Of a stretch of DNA of 64,000 nt, positions 1-12,445 are shown one piece after another; positions within the stretch are counted from its first letter, which is position 1, and every line of letters starts with the position of its first letter. Under the pieces are notes generated by a model that saw nothing but the letters and a program-made list of their open reading frames with translations, did not search any database and was not told the DNA's origin. A program made the translations under genes and the position numbers. This DNA comes from Vitellaria paradoxa (lineage: Eukaryota; Streptophyta; Magnoliopsida; Ericales; Sapotaceae), in assembly GCA_019916065.1 (NCBI GenBank), contig CM034239.1, positions 45,765,312-45,829,311 of the forward strand, in the 5' to 3' direction.

Positions 1-3000
1 TATGTTATTAATGGGGATCCTCTTTGGTTAGATTCTTGGCACAGTTGGAGTTGCTGTTTTGGAAGAGGATGGAATGTGAATCTGTTTGGATCAGAGTGTG
101 GGTCTGCCTTTCCATTTATGGAGTGTCAATGTCTTCCAGAGCATAGGCAATTTTTGTGGAGGTTTTATGGAATCTGAGTTTGATCCCTGCAATGCTGCCA
201 ACTTTAGGTGGCCTAGAATTAAAATCAGAGGTGATGGAAGAAACATCCCTACTTCAGTCAAGATTTTAGTAGGCGAAGTTGTTTATGATTGTCCTATTTG
301 GGTCAAAAGAAGGCCTTGGGTTGATTGGGTAGAAGACTTTTGGGCTTCTGAAGTTTCCCGGCCACCGGAGGGAAAGAAGAAGGTGGCGCGTGGTTTGGAA
401 GCTGATTCATTGAATCCTCCATCTATTGGAAATCGGAAAAGGTAAGGAGTTATTAAAGTTTGGGGCGGGAAAACCTGGAAGGCAATCAAAGGCTGCAGGG
501 AAGGTTCAATGGATCCAAGTAGGTGGAAAGTCAAACGTATTAAAGAGGATTAAAATACCAAAAGTCTCTCTAATAGGCCAGCAAGTAGTTAATAGGTTTG
601 ATGCTCTGAATGTAATTAATGATGAGGACCATATTACTGTGATGCTAGAATGATTCCCTATCAGGTGACAATATTAATGGAGGGGAGACTGTTGCCTTTG
701 GAGGTTATGTCAGTTCTACTGATAGTTGGAAGTTTTATGGGAGAAAGTACAATTCTAGGAAAAAAACAGGAGCAATGTCATCCCTTGACCAAATGATCTT
801 ATCTCCACGGGCTCCTCCGCCTGTGAAGATTCCAGTGGTCAATCCTTCAATTGACGATCCTCTTGTTGAAAACATTGGATCTCCTGTTGGGTCTTTGTTG
901 GTTCCTTTTGGATTTTAGGAATCAGCACTTGGGGAAGTTCTTGAATGCCAACCTTTGGTAGCAGTAGGGCCAGCTGAAGAGTGGCCTGATGATAATCATT
1001 TGTTGCTAGAGAATTGTGGGAAGGATCAAAATAGATCTCATCATGGGTGATTAATCGTATGAAGTCTTTCAAAAAGATTTTGGGTATCTCAAGTGAAGGA
1101 TTCGAAGAACAAATAATCTCTCTTGCAGTTTATTGAAGAAAAAAGGAAGAAGGGGAATAGTAGCCAGTAGAAGCTCCCAAGAGCAGGGTAAAGGGAGGTG
1201 CAAGGGAGCTGAGAAATCTTCAATGTTCTATTACCTATGATAAAGATGATAGGGAGCTTTTTAATGAGAAAGGAAGAAGGGGTGAGTCTTTATCCTTATG
1301 TCTGCTATGAAACCCAAAATCCTAAGCTGGAATGTTAGGGGTTGTTGTGGTAAAGAGAAGAGGATGGTGATCAAATCTGTTATCGTTAGGCAGCATCCTG
1401 ATATAGTTGTCTGCAGGAAACCAAACTGAGCAGGGTTGATGATCAAACTGTTAGGACTCTTTGGGGTGGGGGTTGGTGCAAGTGGTTAGCTCTGGAGTCT
1501 GCTGGGGCCTCGGGAGGCATTCTGCTCATGTGGGACAGCGGGAAACTGCAAGCTTTGGATTATGAGATTGGTTCTTTTTCCATTTCTTGCTAGTTCAGCA
1601 CATGGAGGAGGACATTTCTTGGTCCTTTACGGGAATCTATGGGCCTGTGATTAAACTTTGGAAGTCAGATTTTTGGACGAAGTGGGAGCTGCAGTTTATA
1701 GGTCGAATCTGCCATGTGCTTGGGGGGTGACTTTAATATGACTAGAGGCATAGAGGATAAATGCAAAAGAGAACAAGGCAGATGGACATTTTCTCTGATT
1801 TCATTGAAGACCTACAATGCATTGATCTGCCTTTAAATGGAAGTAGATTCACTTGGAGCAACAGTTTGTGCAAGTCTAGGATTGACAGATTTCTGGTCTC
1901 TTCTGATTAGGAGGATTTATTCCCTGCTGTTCTTCAGAAAACCCTTCCATAGTTGGCTTCAGATCACTCCCCTCTTTTGCTGGATGGGGGAGGTATAAAA
2001 GATGGTCCAAAGTCTTTCAGATTTGAAAACATGTGGTTGCAGGCTAAAGGTTTCAAGGATATGGTTGCTCATTGGTGGCAGAATTACCATTTTGAGGGAA
2101 CTGCTAGCTACAGATTGTGTCAGAAGCTGAGGGCTCTAAAGTCAAACCCGAAAATCTGGAACATTGAGGTGTTTGGAAGGATAGCACAGCAGAAAGCCCA
2201 ACTGGAAAAAGACATTAAGCTCGACTGGCTGGATGATGGTGGTTTATTATCTGAAAAAGGAAGATCTCTGTGGCAAGATAATAATGAGATTAATAGTTTA
2301 ATTAAAGTGGAGGAAATAAGCTGGAGGCAAAAGTCCGGAATCCGTTGGCTCAAAGAAGGAGATCGCAACACAAAATTCTTCTATAAAATGGCTTCCGCGA
2401 ACAAGAGGAGGAATGATTAGACAAGGGATGATTAGACAGAGTATTGTGGATTTTTACAAGAAGCTGTTTGCGGAAGAAGAAAATTGGAGGCCGTTAGTAA
2501 ATGATCGGGAATTTTCTCGGCTCAGCTCCTCTGCAGTTGATTGCCTAGAGCTTCCTTTCACAGAACCAGAGGTATTCCAGGCGTTGATGGAATTAAATGG
2601 TGATAAAGCCCCTGGCCCTAATGGATGGACAATGGTTTTTTTTTTAAAAGATGCTGGGCTATTCTTAAGGAAGACCTGCTAGCTGTCTTTAGAGAATTCC
2701 ATTGCAACTGTAGATTTGTACAAGTTTGAACTCAACCTTCATTGCACTAATTCCTAAGAAGAATGGAGCTGTGGAATTAAAGGATTTCAGGCCAATTAGT
2801 CTAGTGGGAGCAGTCTACAAGCTACTGTCAAAAGTTCCAACTAATAGGCTGAAACAGGTAATTGATAGTCTCATCTCTGAATCTCAGCATGCTTTTGTCA
2901 AGGGTAGGCAGATTTTGGATGCAATTCTAATTGCAAATGAGGTCCTGCATTCCATAATCAAAAGCAAAGGTGTTGGCTTGGTCTGCAAATGGATATTGAA

Positions 3001-4958
3001 AAAGCTTACGACCATGTAAACTGGAAATTCCTGCTACATTTGCTGAGTAGAATGGGCTTTGGGGAAAGATGGTGTCAATGGATAAACTGGTGCATTTCTA
3101 CTGCCAGATTCTCAGTCTTGATAAATGGATCTCCTGAAGGTTTTTTTCCTTCCTCTCGAGGGTTAAGACAAGGAGATCCTTTATCTCATTTTCTCTTCAT
3201 TTTGGTAATGGAGGTTCTCAGCAGGATGTTAAATAAGGCTGTGGAGGCAGGCTTCATTGAGTTTCCCTGTGCAAAACAGCAGGCAGAGCCTCAGCATTTC
3301 ACACCTGCTGTTTGCAGATGATTCTATAGTCTCTGGGGCTTATTTGCTTCAGCTTGGACATCTTCGCTGCATCCTTCTGGGGTTCGAAGCTGTCACTGGC
3401 CTTAAAATTAACTCAGTAATCGTCCTGCTTGTGGGATTCAATTCTAATGTGGAGGATTTTGTAGCTGTTCTTGGTTGTAATATTGAGTCCCTTCCTACTA
3501 TTTATTTGGGTATGATCATAGGAGCAAATTTCAGGTCTAAACAAATCTGGGAACCTGTTATTGAGAGGTGCAGAAATAGATTGGCTGGGTGGAAAGCTAA
3601 TTATTTATCAACGGGAGCGAGGGTCACCTTGATCAAGAGTGTTCTATCTAGCCTTCCCACCTATTTTTTTTCACTCTTTCCTGCCCTATGAGTGATCTAA
3701 AGGAAATTGAGAGGTTGCAAATAATTTCCTTTGGGGTAGAAGTGAAGGAGTTTTCAAGCACAACTTAGTGGACTGGAAAATTGTTTGCAACCCCATTCAT
3801 ATGGGGGGAGCTGGTATTAGGCAGCTTAAGTTGCACAATGAAGCTCTTAGGGGAAAATGGTTTTGGAGATTTGCTCATGAACAATCTAGCCTTTGGAGGC
3901 GTTTGATTGAGACCAAATATGGAGTTGTAAAAGGCGGTTGGAAATCTGCTGCAGGGCCCCCATCTTTTGGTGCCAGTTTATGGAGAAGTTTAAGCAAGAT
4001 ATGGTCGAGATTTGAGAGTTGTTTATCTTGAAAGGCGGGAAGGGGGGATAGGACATTGTTTTGGAAACATAACTGGTTGACAGGTGGAAGCCTTTTCGAT
4101 GTTTTTCCTGACATTTATGCCATTAGTTTCGACAAGAATGCTTTGGTTTCAGATTATTCATCAGGGACCGGCTCTAACAGAATTTGGAATGTTTAGTTGC
4201 GAAGGAATCTGAATGATTGGGAAGTGGATAGTTTCAGGACTTTGATGGAAATCCTTTATTCTTGCCCAATGGAAGACTCGGCAGATGCACTGAGATGGAA
4301 GCATTCAGAGCATGAAGATTTCTCAGGCAATTCCTTTTATCTGTTCTTGCAGAGTGGAGAGGAGGATATTTTTCCTTGGATGAAATTATGGAAGGCCCCT
4401 GTACCTACAAGAGTCATTTTTTTCTCTTGGTGTGCTATTAGGGGAAGGATTTTGATTATGGATAATCTTAAGCGACGGGGTTATTCTATTGTTAATAGGT
4501 GTCCTTTATGTCTTAGACAAGAGGAATCTATTGATGATACTCATTCACTGTGTTTGGGTCACTGAAATTTGGAGCTTAATTCTTTCATGCTTTGGCGTTC
4601 AAATGTCTTTTCCCATAGGCTTAAAAAGTTTTCTTCTAACTTAGTGGGGACAACCTATGGGCAGGAGAAAGAGGAAGATTTGGAATACAATCCCGTATTG
4701 TCTTTTCTGGTTGATCTGGAAGGAACGTAATAGAAGAATTTTCGAAAATCAGAAAGGACTATTTTGCATTCCAAAAGTGTATTTCTTTCTTGTTTGTTTT
4801 TGGGTAGAGGATGGAAAAGAGATAGATCTTAGCTCCTTTTTTATTTTCATAGGTAGTATAAAATAAGAAGGGATTTGATGTAATTCGTTTTTTCCGAGGC
4901 ATCTCTTCGATACTTGTAATAAAAATCTTACTTATCTTTTCAAAAAAAAAAAAAAAAA
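1..4958 (+). mobile_element. LINE (L1-type non-LTR retrotransposon), decayed, 5' end outside window
   Basis: Frames read in order along the + strand give the parts of a plant L1-type LINE. Positions 86-445 encode an ORF1/DUF4283-like piece (GLPFHLWSVNVFQSIGN). From about 1306 an endonuclease begins (LSWNVRG, then an ETK-like motif near 1425). A linker lies at 1953-2420 and reverse transcriptase at about 2430-3690, with [19 protein letters not shown] and the catalytic LLFADDS near 3305-3330. A zf-RVT region follows at 4197-4870 (APVPTRVIFFSWCAIRGRI, then CPLC). The element ends TTACTTATCTTTTC plus 17 A at 4942-4958. Stops and frameshifts break every domain, so it cannot encode working proteins. 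It lies in the same orientation as the helicase exons downstream and probably within one of that gene's introns. The upstream target-site copy is outside the window. Confidence 0.93.
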
Positions 4959-5164
4959 TCTAGGATTCATTTGATCCTCTTGATAGTGGAAAAAACATTT
5001 TGTTATTTTTTTTCCTAGAGTCGAAGTCAAACAGGTTTCTGTTTTGTGTTTTCAAGATTTTTTTGAGAACAAATTTCCAAAACTAGTATTTCAGCCAAAT
5101 GCGCTAAGTTTTTGAAGATCTTTTAATGAAAGACAAATGCTTTACTAGAGGTGAATCTAATTCT

Positions 5165-5760
5165 TCTAGTTACAAGTAACACTAACATAGGGTATGCTTG
5201 TTTTGCCAATTTGTTTCCTCTTACAAAGAAGTAAAAATTCCAGCTCAAGGTATCTTAGTAGTTTATGCTGACAATTGTTATAGATTGTTAAAATCATACT
5301 ATATGAACAATAATGAATCTGTTTTTTTCTCGATGAATTTACTTGCTGGATGAATTTGCTACTGATGCAATGTAGTGGGTTCCATGCCCCACTACAAGTA
5401 GTAGAAATTCTGGCTCGATGTGGTGAAGAATAGTCGAAACTGGAAATTAATAGATGTCTACAAGATAATAGCTTACAAATACCATAATGCTTTACTTGCA
5501 GGATGAATTCACTTAACATGACAACACTGGTGTGGGACCCATTTGAGTACCAAGATATGGGTCCTGTGTTTACAAAGAAGGATTCATCTTACAAAAACTA
5601 AAAATCTAGTTCAAGATTTATTGAATCGTATAAATTGAAAATAATTGGACTGTCAACAGAATAATACTAAATGGATTGAATAATGCTCAACTTATGGGAG
5701 GAATTCACCTCACTTGTATATCTTGTTGAACAGTGGAATCCGTTTGAGTAATAGATGCAG
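5165..5760. repeat. Degenerate tandem repeat, about three units of roughly 200 bp
   Basis: Three successive stretches share the same order of words. Each has a TAGAAATTCTGGCTC-like segment, then a TGCTTTACTTGCAGGATGAATTCAC-like segment (written here only in outline), then a TGGGACCCATTTGAGTA-like segment. They recur near 5230, 5400 and 5590 with many substitutions. The period was estimated by eye, so boundaries are approximate. Confidence 0.45.
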
Positions 5761-5783
5761 GTCCCATTCTCTTGTAACTATGG

Positions 5784-5820
5784 AACCAAACCAAACCAAA
5801 CCAAACCAAACCAAACCAAG
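5784..5820. repeat. CCAAA microsatellite, about seven units
   Basis: Perfect pentanucleotide run ACCAA/CCAAA in the intron upstream of the helicase exon. Confidence 0.95.
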
Positions 5821-6766
5821 TCTTTTCCCACTAGGTGGGGCTTGTAACTATGGAAATCAAATATAATTTAATTTAATCCTGTTAGTAGCTTATTGTTTGT
5901 TTATTATTGCACACAATGGGTAGGATTATGAAATTTATTAACATCTAATTGAAAAATGGGATTAATGTAATTATATTTTTTATTGTCTTAAATGAAAAAT
6001 TATATGGATGGCTTGTTTTAGGTTTCTTTTGTGTTGTGTGTGTGTGTGTGTTCCCAATTCATTTGTGCGTATATGGATAATTTTATAGTTTGAAAGTGAA
6101 AATTTTAAAAACAAATAAAGATATATGTTCAAATAAGCATCAAATGGCTAATCAACTTTTGTGGGAGATATTAATTAAATGATAAGGTTAACAATATCTT
6201 GTTTAAATTCAAATTTAAAAGAACCTATAGTAAGGAATTTAAACTGGAATGAAGGGAATTTTCTATTTTAATTTTTATTAAATTCAAGTAAATATTTAAT
6301 TGTTTGTATATCTTTTCATGTATGCATATTTTGATGTTATTCCAATGCTTCCTAATCCAAAATTTCTCAGGACTTTGGTAGCCATATTGTTACATATTAG
6401 CAGCAGCCCCCCCCCCCCAAAAAAAAAACCCAAAAAAAAAAATAATAATAATATCAATAATGGGAAAAGGGCATTTTTCAGCGGGCTGTTAGTAAAAAAT
6501 TAACCCAAATAAATAATTAAAAAAAAAAAACTCTGTTTCCACCCATGTTAACTTAATCATGCTTACACATTTCAATACATGTGTGTGTGTGTGTGTGTAT
6601 AATATAAATTTGTGAAACTACTTCCTTTTTCCATTTTTCTTCGGGGCCATGCCCAAAGAAGTTCGTGCATTTTTTGGTAAGCTACACTTTGTTAGGGATA
6701 TTTAGGGGGTGATCATGGGGCCCCACAAATGTGGCTTTTTAAGGGTAATATTTTTGTGACTGATAG

Positions 6767-8444
6767 GTGAAGCTGCTTGATCCAAATTGCAAAATTGGTG
6801 ATTTCCTACTCAAAACATTGGACCCTCCAGTTTCGGAAACTATACGTAATGCAATTATTGTTCTTCAAGAGATTGGGGCACTGTCACCTGATGAAAATCT
6901 TACTGACCTTGGGAAGAGGCTTGGTGCTCTACCAGTTCATCCATTAGTTAGCAAGATGCTTTTCTTTGCCATAATATTGAACTGCCTTGATCCAGCCTTA
7001 ACATTGGCTTGTGCCAATGACTATAGAGATCCATTTACTCTCCCTATGCTTCCAGATGAAAAAAAGAGAGCTGCAGCAGCTAAATCCGAGCTGGCTTCAT
7101 TGTTTGGTGGGAATAGTGACCAACTAGCAGTCGTAGCTGCATTTGAGTGCTGGAAGAATGCCAAGGAGAGAGGCCACGAAGCACGGTTTTGTTCTCAGTA
7201 TTTTGTGTCCTCAGGCACTATGGTTATGCTTTCTGGGATGCGTAAGCAACTCCAAAATGAATTACGCACGCATGGGTTCATTCCCGACAATGTATCAAGC
7301 TATAATTTAAATGCACATGATCCAGGTGTACTCCATGCTGTCCTTGTTTCTGGTTTTTATCCAATGGTGGGGAGAATGTTACCACTCACCAAAAACAACA
7401 AACGGTCTATTGTGGAGACTTCTAGTGGTGATAAAGTACGAATACACTCTCATTCCAATAACTTCAACTTATTATCTAAGAAATTTGATGGTCAACCTTT
7501 GATCATCTATGATGAGATAACCCGTGGGGATGGAGGTTTGTACATTAGGAACTGTAGCGTTGTCGGGCCACTCCCATTATTATTACTGGCAACGGAGATT
7601 GTAGTGGCTGCTGCTAAGGACACTGATGATGGTGAAGATGAGAGTTACTCTGAAGATAGTGATGAAGATGAAAGTGATGAAGACGAATCTGAGATGCAAG
7701 ATAAGTCAGATGGACGGCGTGGAGAGAAGATTATGTCTTCTCCTGCAAATGCCGTCAAGGTGGTTGTTGACCGGTGGCTTTCTTTCGAGTCAACAGCACT
7801 TGATGTTGCTCAGATATACTGCCTTAGAGAGAGACTGAATGCAGCAATCGTTTTCAAAGTGAGTTCTTGCATTATTTTTATTTCCGAGTATTACTATCAA
7901 AGCATCCATTACACCGATGCAAAAATCACCTGTATATCCCGGAACCCTTTTAGTTCCTCCTCTAAATTCTTTGGTATAATGTTTTGTAGGTTACGTATCC
8001 AGGGAAAGATCCCCCGGAGCTTTTCAGGGCTTCTACGCATGCTATAGGCAGAATCTTATCTTGTGAGGGGCTGTCAGGGATCCAATTGCCATTGGAATCC
8101 GTGGACTCATTGGCTTCTATGGTGAATGCTACTGAAATTGACCAATCAGCACCCGGGAGGAGGGAACATATGGGTCAGAATTCAGTTGATTTTCTTAAAT
8201 CACTTATTTGGGATAGTCGCTCGAGACGGAGCTCGCTTTCGAATTATCGAAATCTATGCCACCTGTGTCGAAGGGACCAATGCGTTGGAACAGTCCATTA
8301 ATTAGTAATATCCAGCCTCCCATTGCTTCAGCGGGCATGAATCCAAATCAGAGGTTTGCACCACGAGGTCCTAATGGAGCTGGATACCCTTATGGACCAA
8401 ATGCTCGAAGGGGAGGTTCTTCGAAGCGCCAGCGTGGTTATTGA
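6767..8444 (+). CDS. DExH-box ATP-dependent RNA helicase (NIH/DHX36-like), C-terminal part, partial
   Basis: These are the two last coding exons of a plant nuclear DEIH-box helicase-like protein (NIH/DExH group), an RNA/DNA unwinding enzyme. Exon A is 6767-7858, entered by acceptor AG 6765-6766 in phase 0 (VKLLDPNCKIGDFL). It carries the HA2/winged-helix and ratchet region (LGALPVHPLVSKMLFFAIILNC) and the OB-fold region (HAVLVSGFYPMVGRMLP), then a long Asp/Glu/Ser tract. The intron is 7859-7989 (gtgagt...tag). Exon B starts at 7990 (VTYPGKDPPELFRAS) and runs to TGA at 8442-8444, with a basic end (RRGGSSKRQRGY). The frame read through 8200 is not the frame of that family-like end. A one-base deletion, or equivalent, is needed between about 8217 and 8255. 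The helicase core is upstream, beyond the LINE and outside the window. Up to a kilobase downstream may be 3' UTR. Confidence 0.87.
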
Positions 8445-11400
8445 TCTTGACAGGGATTGGATTTGTTTGGTTTATTGAAATTGGAAAGGACATGGATGGG
8501 ATGGAGTTGAGATCTAAATTTTCATTACTGTAGACAATTCCTCAAATCAGGGTGGATCTGCCTTTGACCATGCATATTGTACAAGGGCACGGGAAAGTCA
8601 ACTCCAATGGAGTTAAATTAGGAAATGTTTCTGAGCAATAGTGATATTATGAATTGCTTTAATTTCTGATAAGCAATGTCTCCTGCTGTTATTACAAGCT
8701 TTAGGGATGTTCCTGTCCCCTGAGTTTGGCAGAGAGAAAAAGGGAGGAATTGTGGATTCTGCTGGTCGGGGTGCTGCCCAAAGTGGTGGGACAATTTGAC
8801 TTCTTTTTTACCCAGTAACAGAAGGCAGTGCTGGTGGTTGGTGCTGATGGACCTGTGGCACATTCTTTTTGGTGCACAAGTATGTCTGTCAAAAGGACTG
8901 CTAAATGTTATACGTATTATGTTTATTAATGCAGGAGATGCAAAATATGTGAAGCCTTCTTTGCGCAATGATTGTGCATGTGAAGGTGCCATGAACATGC
9001 ATGGTGGTAATTTGAAAGAAACAATTACAGCAGATTGGTTGAGCATTATGAGGGGGAGGAATATATATTGTTTTCTAATTTGTTTCCAGTTTTTTTTTTT
9101 TTTTTCCTTCCCCCTCCTTTATGAATGCATGGATGGATGTATGAATGTCACACTCACGCACACATATATATGGCTTATTTTTTAAAGTTTTCGTGTATGA
9201 AATGTGATTGAATTGTATTTATGTAAAAAAAAAAAAAACACTTTTCATGGAAGGATCTGATCAAATTTTGTTTAAATTCACAAATCCAAGGATTGGTAGG
9301 GTGAGCATACCGTTTTTTCGCAAAAATAAAACCGGATCGAAATTTTTGAAGGTCCTTTTTGTAAGAACCCGATCAAACTGAATTTATATAGATGTTTTTG
9401 GAGTGACAAAAAATTTTAAAAAATAGTGAAAAATGTAAAAAATTTTAAAAGTTATTCACTTTTTATCTCATTGTTTGAATTACGTGTTAATAATTTATTT
9501 TATTTTATTTCACTTTTTATCATTTCAGAGCTATGAAAATTGAAAAAAGTAAAATCGTACCATTTGCTGCCAAGCAAACTATCGTATCGTTTCTCTTGCA
9601 TGGGCCAAAAAAGCCCTTGGATCCTCAAATTATAAACAAGCGGGCTATAATTATCATTTAATTTTTTACACCCCTAATTATCATCTACTTGACTTCTATA
9701 CAGTAATAGTGACCTATGTGGAGATAAGTTAGCCACCCTCGAATCCCGCCTGCTGTACCAATTGCATCGATGGTAAAAATTAGAGAATATAGTATTATTT
9801 TTGCGGGAGTAAATTTTTCACTTGCCTTTTGAACTTTATCCGAACTCTTACTTTCATAAGCTTGAGTTTTATGTTTTTAAAACTATTAAATGCTTAAATT
9901 TTTCATTTTGTTGTAATGTTTTTCTTTATTAAATTTTTTTTTTACTCATAAAAAAGAGGCGTTCAGAAATTCGAAAAAAAAAATATAATGTGTCATAAAA
10001 ATTGATAGAAGCTTAAAAATTTTACAAAAACAAGTTAGTAAAAATTGATAAAAATTAACGTGATTTTTGTAAAATTTAACAAAGTTTTATAAAATTTAGA
10101 ATCTGAAAACAAATGCATGAAAATAATAATGAACAATGGTTTATGAAAATTTATAGAAATTGATAGAAATTCGTGTTTGTTGAGGTACCAAATGTCCCCA
10201 AAATTATGTTAATTTTAAGGTTAACGGCGTGGATGGAGTGGGGATTGCAGCGCAGGTGCAAAAAGGTTTTTCTCTGATGGGACATTGATTTTATAATTAA
10301 CAAAAAGAATCACTAAAGAAAGATGTTACAATTAATTAAAAAAAAAACTCAGATTCTTAATTATTAAAAGAAAATTGTGATCTTAAATGAAGTGTTGGGT
10401 GAAGTTCAGGAATAAAGTAAAATTTGTCCAAATTTTTTAACCCCAAATGCTTTTTAACTTTGGCAAGCCTAAGACTTAGGCTATTATTCATTTTTTTTTT
10501 TTGTTAAGTACAAAAGAACATAATAATGAGAGCAAAGGGTTGACACTACTACTACTCCGTAGATTACGTGGTATCGATAATTTTATAGATAAATTATATT
10601 TAAATGACTTTTTTAATTTTCGAAAAAGACTTTATTGTATAAAATGAAAAGTATACCTTGGGTGAATGAGTTTCCAACCGGAAAAAGAATAAAAAATTAA
10701 AATTCGTTTGACACAATATAAAAAGTTGATAATTTTTAAAAATTTTTAAAAATTATTTGATAGCGAGGGATTGATCGATGGAGTTTTTGCCAATCCTATT
10801 GATCGGTTGAGTATCGGAAGATTGGGTCTTTTGTTTGATCAATCAGGTCAGGCTAAATTGCTTTACACCACAATTATGTAACTACCGTCCTCTGACGTGT
10901 CCCGTGATACTCGCCTACAAATACGCTACTTGTTCAATAACGATTTGCATAACTAATCATAGAATATCTGTGTGAGAATTCGTGCATACACATGACACTA
11001 TTTGATTCGATGAGAACTTGGACTTAATATGGCTCACACTTATGGGGGTTCATGTAGATTCATCTCCTCTGCTATATATCCAGTGCAAGAAACATGTACA
11101 GACACCCTTATTAAATTCTGTCATTATTCTGCTAAAATATGCTCTCAATTCATTGGTTTGCTACTAACCATCGGAAATTTTTGGCAGACACCGCACCGGT
11201 GTCAAGGCAGGATCTCAGGCATGGGTTGGACCATCTGCGATACTCCCAGTAAGAAGCATCATCAGTATTATTTTTTATCTCACTACATAAATTACGAATT
11301 TATAAATATCTTAAATTATTTATTTTATCTCGTTTCTTATCACTATAGAGGTCTCTAAAAATGTATAAGTCTTGCTAATACCCCCCCATTGGATTGAACC

Positions 11401-11477
11401 CTTTTTTGGTGGTTGAATTGAAAACCAATCCTAATCGCATTTCAGTTCCCGAATTGTCTGTGAATTTTTTATCATCC
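8445..11477. other. Helicase 3' flank and AT-rich intergenic region
   Basis: No gene is supported. The first 700 bases or so, which are less AT-rich, could be helicase 3' UTR. The rest is A/T-rich with T and A homopolymers, a possible MITE (9297-9676) and short degenerate inverted repeats around 10.0-10.2 kb. Nearest to the P-loop gene the sequence is ordinary promoter-like AT-rich DNA without a feature I can name. Confidence 0.6.
9297..9676. mobile_element. Possible MITE with TAGGGTG-type ends
   Basis: The left end TAGGGTGAGCAT and right end ACACCCCTAA form a short imperfect inverted repeat. The interior contains AAACCGGATCGAAAT, a word typical of plant hAT-like repeats. No target-site duplication is visible, so the call is weak. 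Confidence 0.3.
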
Positions 11478-12082
11478 ATGGAGCAAGCAGTAGCAGAAGA
11501 TGAACCGAAAGTAAAATCAACAAAACCACTTATCATAGCAATGAAGGGCCACCCGGGCTCCGGCAAGTCCACGCTGCTCACTCCTTAGCCTCCGCTCTCA
11601 AATGCCCTCTCCTCGACAAAGACGACGTCCGAGACGCCACCGCCGCCCTCCGCCACGACGTCGATCCCAAACTCCTCAACGACCTCTCCTACGACGTCCT
11701 CTGGCGATTCGCTTCCACGCAGCTCCGCCTCGGCCTCGGCGGCGTCGTCATCGACTCGCCCCTCTCCCGCCGCACCCACCTCGACGCCCTCCTCGACCTG
11801 GCGGCTGACGCCGGGGCTCGGCTTGTTCTTGTGGAGTGTAGGCCGCAGGACGAAGCCGAGTGGCGCCGGCGAGTCGAGCGGAGGGGGTCGGGCCGACGGT
11901 GCGAACTGGCACAAGCCGAGACGTGGGCGGAGCTGCAGAGATTGTTGGAAGGGTACGGTGGATGCTGGGAATACGACGTCGGAGACGTTCCCAAGCTCGT
12001 GTTGGACACCACCGCTGCCGTTGGCGTTGGGGAGCTAGTATCTTCTGTGTTAGGGTTCATCGATTCTTGTAGTCGTTCTTGA
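11478..12082 (+). CDS. P-loop NTPase / nucleotide kinase-like protein, intronless, one-base frameshift
   Basis: The start is ATG 11478 (MEQAVAEDEPKV). A Walker A motif GHPGSGKS lies at 11547-11570, followed by STL. After that the frame meets a stop (TAG 11586-11588). In the -1 frame a clean continuation runs to TGA 12080-12082: ASALKCPLLDKDDVRD, then DPKLLNDLSYDVLWRFA, a hydrophobic GGVVIDSPLSRRTHLD strand and LVLVECRPQDEAEWRRR. This is the pattern of small plant kinase-like P-loop proteins (AAA_33 type): phosphate-binding loop, DKDD, then a basic lid. One missing G after the STL codons (about 11577) explains the break, and with it the product would be 201 residues. Substrate is unknown. The coding part after 11540 is strikingly GC-rich compared with AT-rich flanks. 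It could be a recent pseudogene, but everything downstream of the lesion is uninterrupted, which favours a sequence error. Confidence 0.8.
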
Positions 12083-12445
12083 TCAATGGAGTAATTCTTA
12101 ATCAAGGGTAATATCATCCGACTATAATTGTTTAAGCCGTGTTTGGATCATGTATTCGTTAAGTAAGAAAGGAAGCATTTGAGATTCCTCGTGTTTGTTT
12201 AGTATGTGATAGGGACTAATACGAAATTTGAGAAATTATAAATAATTAATTAAAAAATTAATTTATTATAAATATATATTTTTTAATTCATCAAGATAAA
12301 AATATGCATTTAAAATTTTATTTTTTTCTTTTCTTTATTTTTAGCCCTTTACAATACATTTAATGTCAGCTCAATGAGATTGAGATTAAGGTTGGGATTT
12401 CATATTTTCTTAATTCTAAAAAGACATGAATGCATTTAGACTATT

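Larger units (their letters stand above)
4959..6766 (+). other. Non-coding stretch between LINE and helicase exon (probable intron remainder)
   Basis: No coding region is supported here. It holds a degenerate repeat array (about 5165-5760), a CCAAA microsatellite, (GT)n tracts near 6037-6050 and 6580-6598, and a C9/A-rich homopolymer block near 6410-6440. It ends in a splice acceptor (tgatag, AG at 6765-6766) directly before the first helicase exon in view, so it is read as the 3' part of an intron that also contains the LINE. Confidence 0.7.
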
